DNA of 21,467 nucleotides from an uncultured Ruminococcus sp. (GCA_900544395.1 UQVC01000037.1:1-21467); one strand, 5' to 3'; shown: positions 14,443-21,467, counted from the first letter of the stretch. Made by a program: numbers and translations. The notes: a model not told the origin generated them from the letters alone.

Positions 14443-16197
14443 GTGAAAGAAAAAAAGAAGTCGGCAGTCAGCTGGATCCTGACATGGGCCGGACAAAAAA
14501 GAATTGCCTATGTATGGAGTGTGTTACTTGCAATCGGAAATGTGATTTTTAAGATTTTGCCGTATTTTATTATTGCAGATATAGTAAAGCTGTTTTTAAA
14601 TGGTGAAAAGGAGTTTGAAATATATCTTGCAAAAGCGGTTCTGATTGCATTATCGTTTATCATTGCAGAACTGCTTCATTCACTTTCGACAGCATTGTCA
14701 CATAAAGCAACGTTTGCAGTACTTGCAAATATAAGAAAATCCTGCTGTGACAAGCTGGCGCGGGTACCTCTTGGCTATGTGAAAGACACACCTTCCGGTA
14801 CATTTAAAAATATTATGGTGGAAAGAATCGACAGTATCGAGACAACACTGGCGCATATTGTCCCGGAATTCACGTCCAATCTGCTGGCACCGATTGTGAT
14901 TTTGATTTATTTCTTCCTGACAGACTGGAGACTGGCACTCTGGTCATTGGTGCCGGTTATAGTGGGATTTCTTTCCTATTTCGGAATGATGCTGGATTAT
15001 AAACCAAGCTTCGAGAGAACGGTTCAGACAACAAAAGATCTGAATGATGCGGCAGTGGAATATATTGACGGAATCGAAGTGATCAAGGCATTTGGAAAGA
15101 CAGAAAGTTCTTATGCAAAATTTACAAAGGCGGCTATGGCTTATGCAGATTCCTTTATTTCCTGGATGAAACGGTGCTCGATCTTTCATGGACTGATGAT
15201 GGTGGTCACACCTTATACGCTTCTTACGGTATTGCCGTTTGGGGCACATTATGTAGCCAATGGAACACTTGCGATTTCAGATTTTGTCATCTGCATTATT
15301 TTATCACTTGGAATCGTTGGACCGTTGATCACAGTGGGTTCCTATACAGATGATCTTGGCAAGATCGGAGTGATTGTTGGTGAAGTGGCAGGAATTCTGG
15401 AACAGCCGGAGCTTGAACGTCCAGAGAAAAGTAAAAGTGTTCCAAAAGATAACTCCGTTACTCTTGAAGATGTCAGATTTGGTTATCACGACAAAGAGAT
15501 TCTGCATGGAGTAACTATGGAGCTAAAAGCAGGAACGGTAAATGCAATCGTAGGACCTTCCGGAAGCGGCAAGTCAACCATCGCAAAGCTGATTGCGTCC
15601 TTGTGGGATGTGGATTCCGGAAGTATTAAAATCGGTGGAGTTGATGTCAAAGAAATGTCGCTTGCAGATTTTAATCGGAAAATTGCATATGTTGCACAGG
15701 ATAATTATCTGTTCAATGAAACGGTACGTGAAAATATCAGACAGGGAAATCCGGAGGCTACAGATGAACAGATCATCGAGGTGACAAAGAAAAGCGGATG
15801 CTATGAATTTATCATGCAGCTTGAGAACGGATTTGATACGGTTGTAGGAGGTGCAGGAGGACATCTGTCAGGAGGAGAGAGGCAGCGTATCTCCATTGCA
15901 AGGGCAATGCTGAAGGATGCTCCGATTGTAATTCTTGATGAGGCAACTGCTTATACGGATCCGGAAAATGAGGCGATTCTGCAGAATTCTATTGCAAAAC
16001 TGGTAGCAGGGAAGACACTGATCGTAATCGCACACAGGCTTTCTACCGTTAAGGACAGTGATCAGATCTTTGTCGTAAATGATGGAAATGTAACAGCACA
16101 TGGTACACATGAGGAACTACTGATGTCATGCCCGCTTTATAAGGAAATGTGGGATGCCCATATTTCTGTAAAAGATACGGTGAAGGAGGGAGAATGA
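14443..16197 (+). CDS. ABC transporter half-molecule 1 (membrane + ATPase)
   Basis: A 584-residue half-transporter. Six membrane helices lie in the first ~310 residues and the ATPase domain at about 335-570. Walker A GPSGSGKST (371-379), signature LSGGERQR (475-482), Walker B ending D499-E500 and the H-loop IAHRLST are all intact. Start GTG 14443 is placed by AAGGAG (14428-14433); the ATG two bases earlier runs straight into a stop. The exporter fold also occurs in the importer pair YbtP/YbtQ of metallophore systems, and the combination with an AraC regulator and MptD-type ECF recalls such loci. Direction and substrate remain unknown. It ends 1 base before the partner gene. Confidence 0.9.
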   Translation: MKEKKKSAVSWILTWAGQKRIAYVWSVLLAIGNVIFKILPYFIIADIVKLFLNGEKEFEIYLAKAVLIALSFIIAELLHSLSTALSHKATFAVLANIRKSCCDKLARVPLGYVKDTPSGTFKNIMVERIDSIETTLAHIVPEFTSNLLAPIVILIYFFLTDWRLALWSLVPVIVGFLSYFGMMLDYKPSFERTVQTTKDLNDAAVEYIDGIEVIKAFGKTESSYAKFTKAAMAYADSFISWMKRCSIFHGLMMVVTPYTLLTVLPFGAHYVANGTLAISDFVICIILSLGIVGPLITVGSYTDDLGKIGVIVGEVAGILEQPELERPEKSKSVPKDNSVTLEDVRFGYHDKEILHGVTMELKAGTVNAIVGPSGSGKSTIAKLIASLWDVDSGSIKIGGVDVKEMSLADFNRKIAYVAQDNYLFNETVRENIRQGNPEATDEQIIEVTKKSGCYEFIMQLENGFDTVVGGAGGHLSGGERQRISIARAMLKDAPIVILDEATAYTDPENEAILQNSIAKLVAGKTLIVIAHRLSTVKDSDQIFVVNDGNVTAHGTHEELLMSCPLYKEMWDAHISVKDTVKEGE

Positions 16198-16198
16198 T

Positions 16199-17938
16199 AT
16201 GTTTGGAATTCTGGCAAAATTCTTTCGTTTTTCAGGCAGGGAAAATGGTAATAAATTTAAACTGTCGATAGTGATCGGACTTATAGAGGCTCTCGCTTCA
16301 GCAATGAAGATACCGGCTATTATGTACATATTGATTGGTTTGATGAGTGGAAAACCAATAGGAAAATATATTGGTGGTTCAATTGCGATCATGGTGATTG
16401 CAATTGTAGTTGATGTCATCTGTAAGAGATACTCTACAGTGCTTCAGACAGAAGGCGGATATAATGCGAGTGCTTTTATGAGAATCAAGATTGCAGAGCA
16501 TCTGCGTTATCTGCCGATGGGATATTTTAATGCCAACAGTATCGGGGAAATTTCTTCTATTACGACGAATACAATGGAAACACTTGGCGATGTAGCTGCG
16601 AGAGTGGTTATGCTGACCATGCAGGGAATTCTGGAAACATCCATGATCATTCTTATGCTGTTTATTTTTGACTGGAGAATCGGACTGATCGCTGCAGCAG
16701 GAGTACTTATTTTCTTTGGGGTCAATTCTGTGATGCAGAATGCGGGTAAAAAAGATTCAGAGCAAAAAGTGGTATGCGATACGGAACTTGTAAACCAGAT
16801 CATGGAGTATCTGCAGGGAATATCAGAAGTTAAATCATACAACCTGCTTGGAAAACAGGCGAAAAGATTAAATGATGCAAATGAAGCATGTGAAAAGATC
16901 AATACAAAGATGGAGATGTTGTTTGTTCCCTATCATTTTCTGCAAAGTGTGATAACAAAAATCACAGGTGCAGTGATTGTAGCATGCAGTGCATATTTTT
17001 ATATTAATGGAACTATGAGTGCGGTCTATGCAATTGGTATGACAATCTCAGCATTTATGCTTTATTCCAGCCTGGAATGTGCAGGAAATTATTCATCCCT
17101 TTTACATGTGGTAAGTGTATGTGTAGATAAAGCAAATGCAATACTGGAACTGGATACCATGGATATCGACGGCAAAGAGATCCAGCCGGAAAATTACGAT
17201 ATCAGACTTTCTTACATTTCGTTTTCCTATGATAAACGGAAAATTATTGATGATGTATCGCTCTCTATCCCACAGAAAACGACGACAGCAATTGTTGGAC
17301 CATCCGGTGGAGGAAAAACAACACTTTGCAATCTGATTGCCAGATTCTGGGATGTGGATTCCGGGGAAGTAACGCTTGGAGGCGTGAATGTAAAAGACTA
17401 TAGCATGAACAGTCTGATGCGTAATTTTTCATTCGTATTTCAGTCAGTGTATTTGTTCGCAGATACCATTGAGAATAATATTAAATTCGGACGTCAGGAT
17501 GCAAGCCATGAGGAAGTGGTGGAAGCGGCAAAGAAAGCGTGCTGTCACGATTTCATCAGCAAACTTCCGGATGGATATGACACAGTGATCGGAGAAGGTG
17601 GAGCTACACTTTCCGGTGGCGAGAAACAGCGGATCTCGATAGCCAGAGCAATCATGAAGGATGCACCGATCGTTATATTAGATGAGGCAACAGCCAATGT
17701 TGATCCGGAGAATGAAAAGGATCTGATGGATGCAGTAGATGCACTTACAAAGGAAAAAACGATTATTATGATTGCCCACAGATTAAAAACAGTCAGACAT
17801 GCAGACCAGATTGTGGTTGTTGACAAAGGAAGAATTGTACAGCAGGGAACACATGAGCAGCTAATGAAGCAGGAAGGTATTTATAAGAGATTTGTGGATG
17901 CAAGGCAACAGGCAGTAAGCTGGAAACTGGCCCACTGA
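16199..17938 (+). CDS. ABC transporter half-molecule 2 (membrane + ATPase)
   Basis: A 579-residue half-transporter of the same build: six-helix membrane domain then ATPase. Walker A GPSGGGKTT (367-375), signature LSGGEKQR (471-478), Walker B D495-E496, H-loop IAHRLKT, so both partners have active sites. GAAGGAGGG at 16182-16190 precedes ATG 16199, and only one base separates it from the previous stop; the two products very likely form a heterodimer. A strong terminator follows at 18058. Its C-terminal end is the closest in-window relative of the relic at 8849-9036. Confidence 0.9.
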   Translation: MFGILAKFFRFSGRENGNKFKLSIVIGLIEALASAMKIPAIMYILIGLMSGKPIGKYIGGSIAIMVIAIVVDVICKRYSTVLQTEGGYNASAFMRIKIAEHLRYLPMGYFNANSIGEISSITTNTMETLGDVAARVVMLTMQGILETSMIILMLFIFDWRIGLIAAAGVLIFFGVNSVMQNAGKKDSEQKVVCDTELVNQIMEYLQGISEVKSYNLLGKQAKRLNDANEACEKINTKMEMLFVPYHFLQSVITKITGAVIVACSAYFYINGTMSAVYAIGMTISAFMLYSSLECAGNYSSLLHVVSVCVDKANAILELDTMDIDGKEIQPENYDIRLSYISFSYDKRKIIDDVSLSIPQKTTTAIVGPSGGGKTTLCNLIARFWDVDSGEVTLGGVNVKDYSMNSLMRNFSFVFQSVYLFADTIENNIKFGRQDASHEEVVEAAKKACCHDFISKLPDGYDTVIGEGGATLSGGEKQRISIARAIMKDAPIVILDEATANVDPENEKDLMDAVDALTKEKTIIMIAHRLKTVRHADQIVVVDKGRIVQQGTHEQLMKQEGIYKRFVDARQQAVSWKLAH

Positions 17939-17992
17939 GAAATAATCCACAGTTGGAGAATATCCAAATTGAATTGTCTGAAAGAGATTTCA

Positions 17993-18015
17993 TTTAAGTT
18001 TCTCTAAGTTTCACT
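17993..18015. repeat. 23-bp imperfect direct repeat, copy 1
   Basis: TTTAAGTTT then CTCTAAGTTTCACT; 21 of 23 bases match the copy at 18131-18153. Copy 1 lies between the ABC gene and its terminator. The unit itself contains a short repeat (TAAGTTT). Confidence 0.6.
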
Positions 18016-18057
18016 TGTATAGGTGGAATGAGGAAAATTCAATAGAGCAATATGAAA

Positions 18058-18098
18058 AAAGCACTGAAAACCGTTGGACTAATGGTTTTCAGTGCTTT
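18058..18098 (+). terminator. strong intrinsic terminator of the cargo operon
   Basis: AAAGCACTGAAAACC (18058-18072) and GGTTTTCAGTGCTTT (18084-18098) form a perfect 15-bp stem with an 11-base loop, followed by CTTCTTTGG. On the minus strand AAAA precedes the stem and gives a T-run after it, so it can also end the convergent XRE transcript. Confidence 0.85.
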
Positions 18099-18130
18099 CT
18101 TCTTTGGTTAAAGAGAAAAAACATAATAAA

Positions 18131-18153
18131 TTTAAGTTTTGCTAAGTTTCACT
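18131..18153. repeat. 23-bp imperfect direct repeat, copy 2
   Basis: The second copy overlaps the last codons and stop of the XRE gene (18142). The two copies flank the terminator. They could be a duplication left by insertion or rearrangement at the cargo boundary, or simply short AT-rich repeats. Confidence 0.55.
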
Positions 18154-18717
18154 AAGTTCTGCATTTGCAGATCGCCATTGCCTTTTCGGCTCATATTTCC
18201 CACACCCATCACAGGTCTGTGGCCAGTTAATTTTCCACTCAAAATACTCATCTCTGGTAATTTTACCGGATTTCAATTCTTCTTTTCTGAGAACCCATTC
18301 TTTCATAAAATCATTGAGAACTCCATAATTGAACCACATACCAACAGGTGGATGAGCCGGCCAGTTATCAGAATCATGATAACGGACAGCGGTATCCTCA
18401 CTGGAATTGCATTTTTCACCCGGATAGGTTTCTAACTGAAAGAGATTAATAGCTGCTGGGTTAAATTCATCAATCCAGAATAGGATTTCTATAAGTTCAG
18501 ATGCATCCATAGTAGTCGGTTCGTGTAGTACCAGTGGATTTACATCCAGAATCTTAGCCATTTCAGTTACAAGATCTTTACGGGGAACCCTGTAATTTGT
18601 TTCGTATTGGGCTAGGCGGTTTGCACCTTTATCACCCCAACCGAGGGCAGCACCAAGTTCTGCCTGCGTCATATGCCGGAATGTCCGGATTTTTTTTATT
18701 TTATCACCGATTGTCAT
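18142..18717 (-). CDS. XRE-family repressor with long C-terminal domain
   Basis: A 191-residue protein. Residues about 4-62 form a helix-turn-helix (MTQAELGAALGWGDKGANRL, then AQYETNYRVPRKDLV). The remaining 125 residues are an unassigned, Trp-rich domain with a CDGC pair near the end that could bind metal. AGGA stands 9 bases before ATG 18717 on the minus strand. Its promoter (TTTACA, 17 bp, TAAAAT) lies at 18750-18778. It diverges from the integration genes across three identical-arm operators, so it most likely represses excision or integration, similar to an ImmR-type switch. The C-terminal domain could sense the inducing signal. Confidence 0.82.
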   Translation of the reverse strand: MTIGDKIKKIRTFRHMTQAELGAALGWGDKGANRLAQYETNYRVPRKDLVTEMAKILDVNPLVLHEPTTMDASELIEILFWIDEFNPAAINLFQLETYPGEKCNSSEDTAVRYHDSDNWPAHPPVGMWFNYGVLNDFMKEWVLRKEELKSGKITRDEYFEWKINWPQTCDGCGKYEPKRQWRSANAELSET

Positions 18718-18749
18718 ATCAGATTTCCTGCTTTCTTTTTGATAAATCT

Positions 18750-18778
18750 ATTTTACTACCAAAAACAATGAATGTAAA
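18750..18778 (-). promoter_or_regulatory. promoter of the XRE repressor gene
   Basis: Minus-strand -35 TTTACA (18773-18778), 17-base spacer, -10 TAAAAT (18750-18755). Operator 1 begins 8 bases upstream of the -35 box. Confidence 0.7.
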
Positions 18779-18785
18779 CAGAAAG

Positions 18786-18803
18786 ATTCGCATTGAAGCG
18801 AAT
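18786..18803. promoter_or_regulatory. operator 1, ATTCGC-N6-GCGAAT
   Basis: Perfect arms ATTCGC and GCGAAT around ATTGAA. It lies between the two divergent promoters; start-to-start distance to operator 2 is 30 bp. Confidence 0.75.
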
Positions 18804-18810
18804 AAAATAC

Positions 18811-18839
18811 TTGACATTCGCATTAAGGCGAATTAAAAT
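18811..18839 (+). promoter_or_regulatory. rightward promoter toward the integration genes, with operator 2 in its spacer
   Basis: Consensus -35 TTGACA (18811-18816), 17-base spacer, -10 TAAAAT (18834-18839). Operator 2 (ATTCGC-ATTAAG-GCGAAT, 18816-18833) fills the spacer exactly, so binding must block polymerase. It is the only strong rightward promoter seen before the recombinase gene. Confidence 0.8.
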
Positions 18840-18854
18840 AACAGTACAATAAAG

Positions 18855-18872
18855 ATTCGCACGAAAGCGAAT
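18855..18872. promoter_or_regulatory. operator 3, ATTCGC-N6-GCGAAT
   Basis: Perfect arms ATTCGC and GCGAAT around ACGAAA, 39 bp after operator 2 and about 10 bases past the expected start of the rightward transcript. Confidence 0.75.
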
Positions 18873-19333
18873 GCTTTGGCAGAGATAAAATTTTTTGTGA
18901 ATTATTGCAAAATGAGGTTGGTAAAATCCCTCTGCCGGGCTTTATTAGTGAAAGGATTTTTTGAAAACAACATTTCGTCACTTCTTAGTTGTAATAGTGA
19001 AGGAACATTCAAAAAAATTCTTTTGTACCTTGAAAATTACATGAGCTGTATGATCTGATTCCACAAATGCCATGACCCTGTAAGTATATTACAGGCGAGC
19101 GTCGAAGATACTCCGGAAACGGCTGGTAAGTTTGCGAAGAAGCTGCCAGCATTCAGAAATACTCTGATAGAGGCTGGCAGTAACGCCAACGTCAGATCAT
19201 ATGAGTGGAAGCCAAATCACGCTGCCTGTATCTGAAAAGTAACAGATAACAAAGAAGTACCAAAAAAACAGAAAGTGATAACTCACTGTAAGGAGGTGGT
19301 GCTGAAGAATCTGAAAGAAAGGGGGAGTGTACC
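18873..19333. other. leader region between switch and integration genes
   Basis: This 461-base stretch has no gene with a good start. It holds a 60-codon frame from TTG 18876 without ribosome binding site, and hairpins at 19077-19095 (CCTGTAA/TTACAGG) and 19143-19180 (CTGCCAGC/GCTGGCAG with inner TCAGA/TCTGA). It also holds a start-less open frame 19059-19235 with coding-like codon use. It may be a long structured leader or the remains of a gene. Confidence 0.45.
19059..19235 (+). pseudogene. start-less open frame, possible gene remnant
   Basis: 58 codons from a TGA (19056-19058) to a TGA (19233-19235), reading for example ETAGKFAKKLPAFRNTLIEA and NVRSYEWKPNHAACI. Composition looks protein-like, but there is no ATG, GTG or TTG with a ribosome binding site. 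It overlaps the two hairpins at 19077-19095 and 19143-19180, so structured RNA is an equal alternative. No family recognised. Confidence 0.3.
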
Positions 19334-19498
19334 ATGAGAAAGGAACTGGAATATGCAAAGAAAATAACACTGATTGCAAAGCTGTACCGTATGAATCTGC
19401 TGTCTGAAAAAGAATTTGAAAAAATCAGACGTAAGCTGATGGACAGTTATCTGGTATCCGGTGAGCGAAGTGACGATCCGGTGAAAGCAATCGCTTGA
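19334..19498 (+). CDS. 54-residue SHOCT-like small protein
   Basis: MRKELEYAKKITLIAKLYRM, then LLSEKEFEKIRRKLMDSYLV and a short tail. The LLSEKEFEKIRRKL part resembles the SHOCT short C-terminal motif (LLTEEEFEAKKxxLL-like). GGGGGAG at 19321-19327 is a strong ribosome binding site 6 bases before the ATG. It stands directly upstream of the recombinase genes, where clostridial serine-recombinase elements often carry such a short ORF; it may assist or regulate recombination, which is inference. Confidence 0.7.
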   Translation: MRKELEYAKKITLIAKLYRMNLLSEKEFEKIRRKLMDSYLVSGERSDDPVKAIA

Positions 19499-19528
19499 TT
19501 ATGATATAGAAAGACGAGGTAAAAAATA

Positions 19529-19723
19529 ATGGAAGATAAAGTAATTCAACAGTCGTTCACATTTAAAAATTCAGATAGAATGACAGCACAGGCAAAGAAA
19601 ACAGCCACAAATATTCAGAAAAGAAAGTGGCAGGTAAAAGAAATGGAGGAAGATTATGAGCATGAGAGAAGTACAGGTCTTACAGGCAACAAAAACGGCA
19701 CCAAACAGCCGTGGAAGAAATAG
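19529..19723 (+). CDS. 64-residue small protein overlapping the recombinase start
   Basis: MEDKVIQQSFTFKNSDRMTA followed by a Lys/Glu-rich helical stretch (KKTATNIQKRKWQVKEMEED). GAGG stands 11 bases before the ATG. The last 68 bases overlap the recombinase gene in another frame. No family recognised. The recombinase ribosome binding site (GGAGG) lies within it, so its translation may couple to recombinase synthesis. It could be a leader peptide, an accessory directionality factor, or nothing more than a coupling ORF. Confidence 0.55.
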   Translation: MEDKVIQQSFTFKNSDRMTAQAKKTATNIQKRKWQVKEMEEDYEHERSTGLTGNKNGTKQPWKK

Positions 19724-21353
19724 TAATTATGCAGTCCAGATTGACCGCATAAGGGTGGCTGCTTATTGCAGGGTATCTACCGATGGTGATGAGCAGTTAG
19801 GAAGTTTTGAATCCCAGAAACTTTATTATGAAGAAAAAATTCGGAAGAATAAAGAATGGGCGATGGCAGGAATATTTGCAGATGAAGCAATTACCGGAAC
19901 AAAGATAGACAAGCGTGAAGGATTTCAGGAAATGATCCGGAAGTGTCTGAACGGCGAGATTGATATGATCCTTACCAAATCAATTTCCAGATTTTCCAGA
20001 AATACACCGGATACTATCAAATATGTGCGTATGCTCCGGGATAAGAATATTGCTATCATGTTTGAAAAAGAAAATATCAATACGCTGGATATGAACGGAG
20101 AAATGCTTCTGACAATTTTAAGTTCACTGGCACAGGAAGAAGTAGAATCCCTTTCCAGTAACGTGAAAATGGGATTACAGATGAAAATGAAACGTGGAGA
20201 ACTGGTTGGCTTTAATGGCTGTTTTGGGTATGATTATCATCAGGACACAAAGACAATCACTGTAAATGAGACAGAAGCAGAAACAGTCAGACTCATATAT
20301 GATATGTATTTGCAAGGGAATGGCTGTGGTACGATTGCCAAACGGCTGGTAGAACTTGGAATTAAAAATAAGCGTGGCACAGTGGAATGGCATGACCATG
20401 GAGTTATGGGAATGATTAAAAATGAGAAGTATAAGGGTGACGTGCTTCTTGGAAAGACTTTTACAGTTGACCCGATTTCAAAGAGGAGACTTGCCAATAT
20501 GGGAGAGGAAAATCAATATTATATCCGGGATCACCATGAAGCAATCGTATCAAGAGAAATCTGGGACAAAGCAGAAGAGATTCGATTGAAGCGTGCCAAA
20601 CCCAAGCTGATGCAAACAACCGGAAACAGAGAGCGTTATACAAGACAGTTCACATTCAGCAGTATGCTGGAATGTGGGTATTGTGGTCATAAATTATCCA
20701 GAAGGACAAGACATCAGACGACTACAACGAAAAAACCTGTCTGGCAGTGTATGAATGCTACAAAAAACGGGATTGATAATTGTCCGAACTGCAAGGCGGT
20801 AGATGAAGTGATTATTGAAAACGCTTTTCTGGAAGCATTTCGACTTCTGGCCGATAGTTTTGATGATGTTCTTCAATCGGTGCTGAATACGATTGAAGAT
20901 ATTCTGAAGGATGATACCGAATTGAAAAGGGTAAAACAGCTGGAAAAAGACATTTCCACTATTGAATCGAAAAAAAGCAGGTTAACAGATCTGTTGATTG
21001 ATGGTAAAATAGAACAGGAAGATTATGATGAAAAGAAGCTGAGCTTTCAGCGGAAACTTCACAAGATTACGGAAGAAAAGGCTTATCTGGAAGAAAATAT
21101 CGGACAGCAGAAGAATATAAGCAGGCGTATGTCACAGCTTCGACAGACACTGGAAAATGAAAATGCCCTGGATGAATTTGACAGAATCGTGTTTGAGAGC
21201 ATTGTAGAAAAGGTAATTGTTGGTGGGTATGATGCAGAAGGTAATCCAACACCATATAAACTGACATTTGTACTTAAGTGCAATCAGACATTAAAGGTAG
21301 ATAATGCGAAAGCAGACTACAGAGCAAATCAGAAAGGGAAAAAGGTGTCATAA
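19656..21353 (+). CDS. large serine recombinase (integrase)
   Basis: A 565-residue protein with the resolvase catalytic domain at about 30-180; the nucleophile is S41 in VAAYCRVSTDGDEQ, and the motif ISRFSRNTPDTIKYVRML is present. A recombinase domain (about 200-310) follows. Then comes a zinc ribbon with C340, C343, C365, C376 and C379 (one Cys extra to the usual four) and a coiled coil (about 420-490). Enzymes of this class integrate and excise elements at short att sites without host factors, with a directionality factor for excision. GGAGG at 19645-19649 is 6 bases before ATG 19656; ATG 19662 is an alternative. It is the only recombinase in the window and lies at the right end, next to the candidate att site. 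Confidence 0.93.
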   Translation: MSMREVQVLQATKTAPNSRGRNSNYAVQIDRIRVAAYCRVSTDGDEQLGSFESQKLYYEEKIRKNKEWAMAGIFADEAITGTKIDKREGFQEMIRKCLNGEIDMILTKSISRFSRNTPDTIKYVRMLRDKNIAIMFEKENINTLDMNGEMLLTILSSLAQEEVESLSSNVKMGLQMKMKRGELVGFNGCFGYDYHQDTKTITVNETEAETVRLIYDMYLQGNGCGTIAKRLVELGIKNKRGTVEWHDHGVMGMIKNEKYKGDVLLGKTFTVDPISKRRLANMGEENQYYIRDHHEAIVSREIWDKAEEIRLKRAKPKLMQTTGNRERYTRQFTFSSMLECGYCGHKLSRRTRHQTTTTKKPVWQCMNATKNGIDNCPNCKAVDEVIIENAFLEAFRLLADSFDDVLQSVLNTIEDILKDDTELKRVKQLEKDISTIESKKSRLTDLLIDGKIEQEDYDEKKLSFQRKLHKITEEKAYLEENIGQQKNISRRMSQLRQTLENENALDEFDRIVFESIVEKVIVGGYDAEGNPTPYKLTFVLKCNQTLKVDNAKADYRANQKGKKVS

Positions 21354-21467
21354 ATGGAGCAGAATAAGGCAGAGCGATTGAATGAAAATGTAACTGAAAA
21401 AATGTGTTCATCAGACGGTAACGTGGTTGGGGAAATGTGTTCCCCAGCCGATGCCGACACATGTGGA
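21354..21467 (+). CDS. small gene cut by the right window end
   Basis: ATG 21354 follows the recombinase stop directly, with AAGGTG before it. The 38 visible codons read MEQNKAERLNENVTEK, MCSSDGNVVGEMCSPAD and ADTCG. MCSS and MCSP are encoded by copies of AAATGTGTTC that also occur at the start of the ParB-like gene (311-326 and 21400-21415 share 16 nt). The frame leaves the window in phase with the ORF entering at position 3, so joining the ends gives an 88-residue ORF. Family unknown; a directionality factor or a truncated ParB paralogue are possibilities. Confidence 0.5.
   Translation, partial: MEQNKAERLNENVTEKMCSSDGNVVGEMCSPADADTCG
21428..21446. repeat. 7-bp hairpin next to the right att arm
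   Basis: TTGGGGAA-type arm 21428-21434 and TTCCCCA arm 21440-21446 pair around a 5-base loop (ATGTG), two bases before the left att arm at 21448. It may be an accessory site or a chance feature of the MCSP coding repeat. Confidence 0.35.
21448..21467. repeat. right terminal att half-site with 8-bp direct repeat
   Basis: CCGATGCCGACA (21448-21459) followed by CATGTGGA (21460-21467), the exact copy of bases 1-8. With 9-30 joined on, the arms form an imperfect dyad (10 of 12) centred in an 18-bp core. It lies 95 bases after the recombinase stop, where attP of integrase-encoding elements often lies. Confidence 0.6.

Noticed and set aside
16507..16902. 131-residue minus-strand ORF
   Set aside because: It is the reverse of a well-supported ABC transporter gene, with no ribosome binding site or domain.
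18786..18872. Short CRISPR-like array
   Set aside because: The three repeats are palindromic 18-mers with very short, unequal spacing around promoters; no cas genes or constant spacers.
18876..19058. 60-residue frame from TTG 18876
   Set aside because: The TTG has no ribosome binding site, overlaps the switch region and shows no recognisable domain.
1..21467. Self-transmissible ICE
   Set aside because: No VirB4, coupling protein or other secretion genes are present, so mobilization by a helper is more likely.

Overview
The window reads as one integrative mobilizable element from a low-GC Gram-positive gut anaerobe, most likely a Lachnospiraceae-type Clostridia. The evidence is AT-rich codon use, AGGAGG-like ribosome binding sites, several GTG/TTG starts, and the combination of TnpV, MobC/VirD2-type relaxase, DUF6040-like protein and large serine recombinase typical of such elements. 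No type IV secretion genes, rRNA, tRNA or CRISPR arrays are seen, so the element is probably mobilized by a helper rather than self-conjugative.

The two window ends carry the same 8 bp (1-8 and 21460-21467). When the ends are joined through this repeat, 12-bp inverted arms (10 of 12 matching) flank an 18-bp core, and an open reading frame runs through the joint without a break. This looks like attL and attR of a serine-recombinase element, with the window cut exactly at its ends. A circular plasmid opened at an arbitrary point is the main alternative.

Layout. 1-5240, maintenance module: ParB-like protein, TnpV, P4-type primase/SF3 helicase, and a ParM-ParR actin-type partition pair. 5241-5844: an XRE regulator diverging from a small membrane protein across two 17-bp operators. 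5845-8818, mobilization module: hairpin-rich non-coding DNA (candidate oriT), MobC, relaxase, and a coiled-coil/membrane protein whose first 449 nt are read in a second frame of the relaxase gene. 8819-18100, cargo: an ABC-transporter gene relic, an AraC regulator, an ECF transporter (S, T and fused double ATPase), a small ORF, an alpha/beta-hydrolase relic, a TetR regulator behind a 36-bp perfect palindrome, and two half-size ABC transporters ending at a strong terminator. 18142-21467, integration module: an XRE repressor diverging from a promoter with three identical-arm operators, small ORFs, a large serine recombinase, and a short gene that runs off the right end.

Working model: the recombinase integrates and excises the element under control of the right-end XRE switch. 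The primase/helicase, ParMR and ParB help the excised circle replicate and segregate. MobC and the relaxase process oriT for transfer with a helper's machinery. The cargo gives the host a regulated small-molecule or metallophore-type transport system whose substrate cannot be read from sequence.
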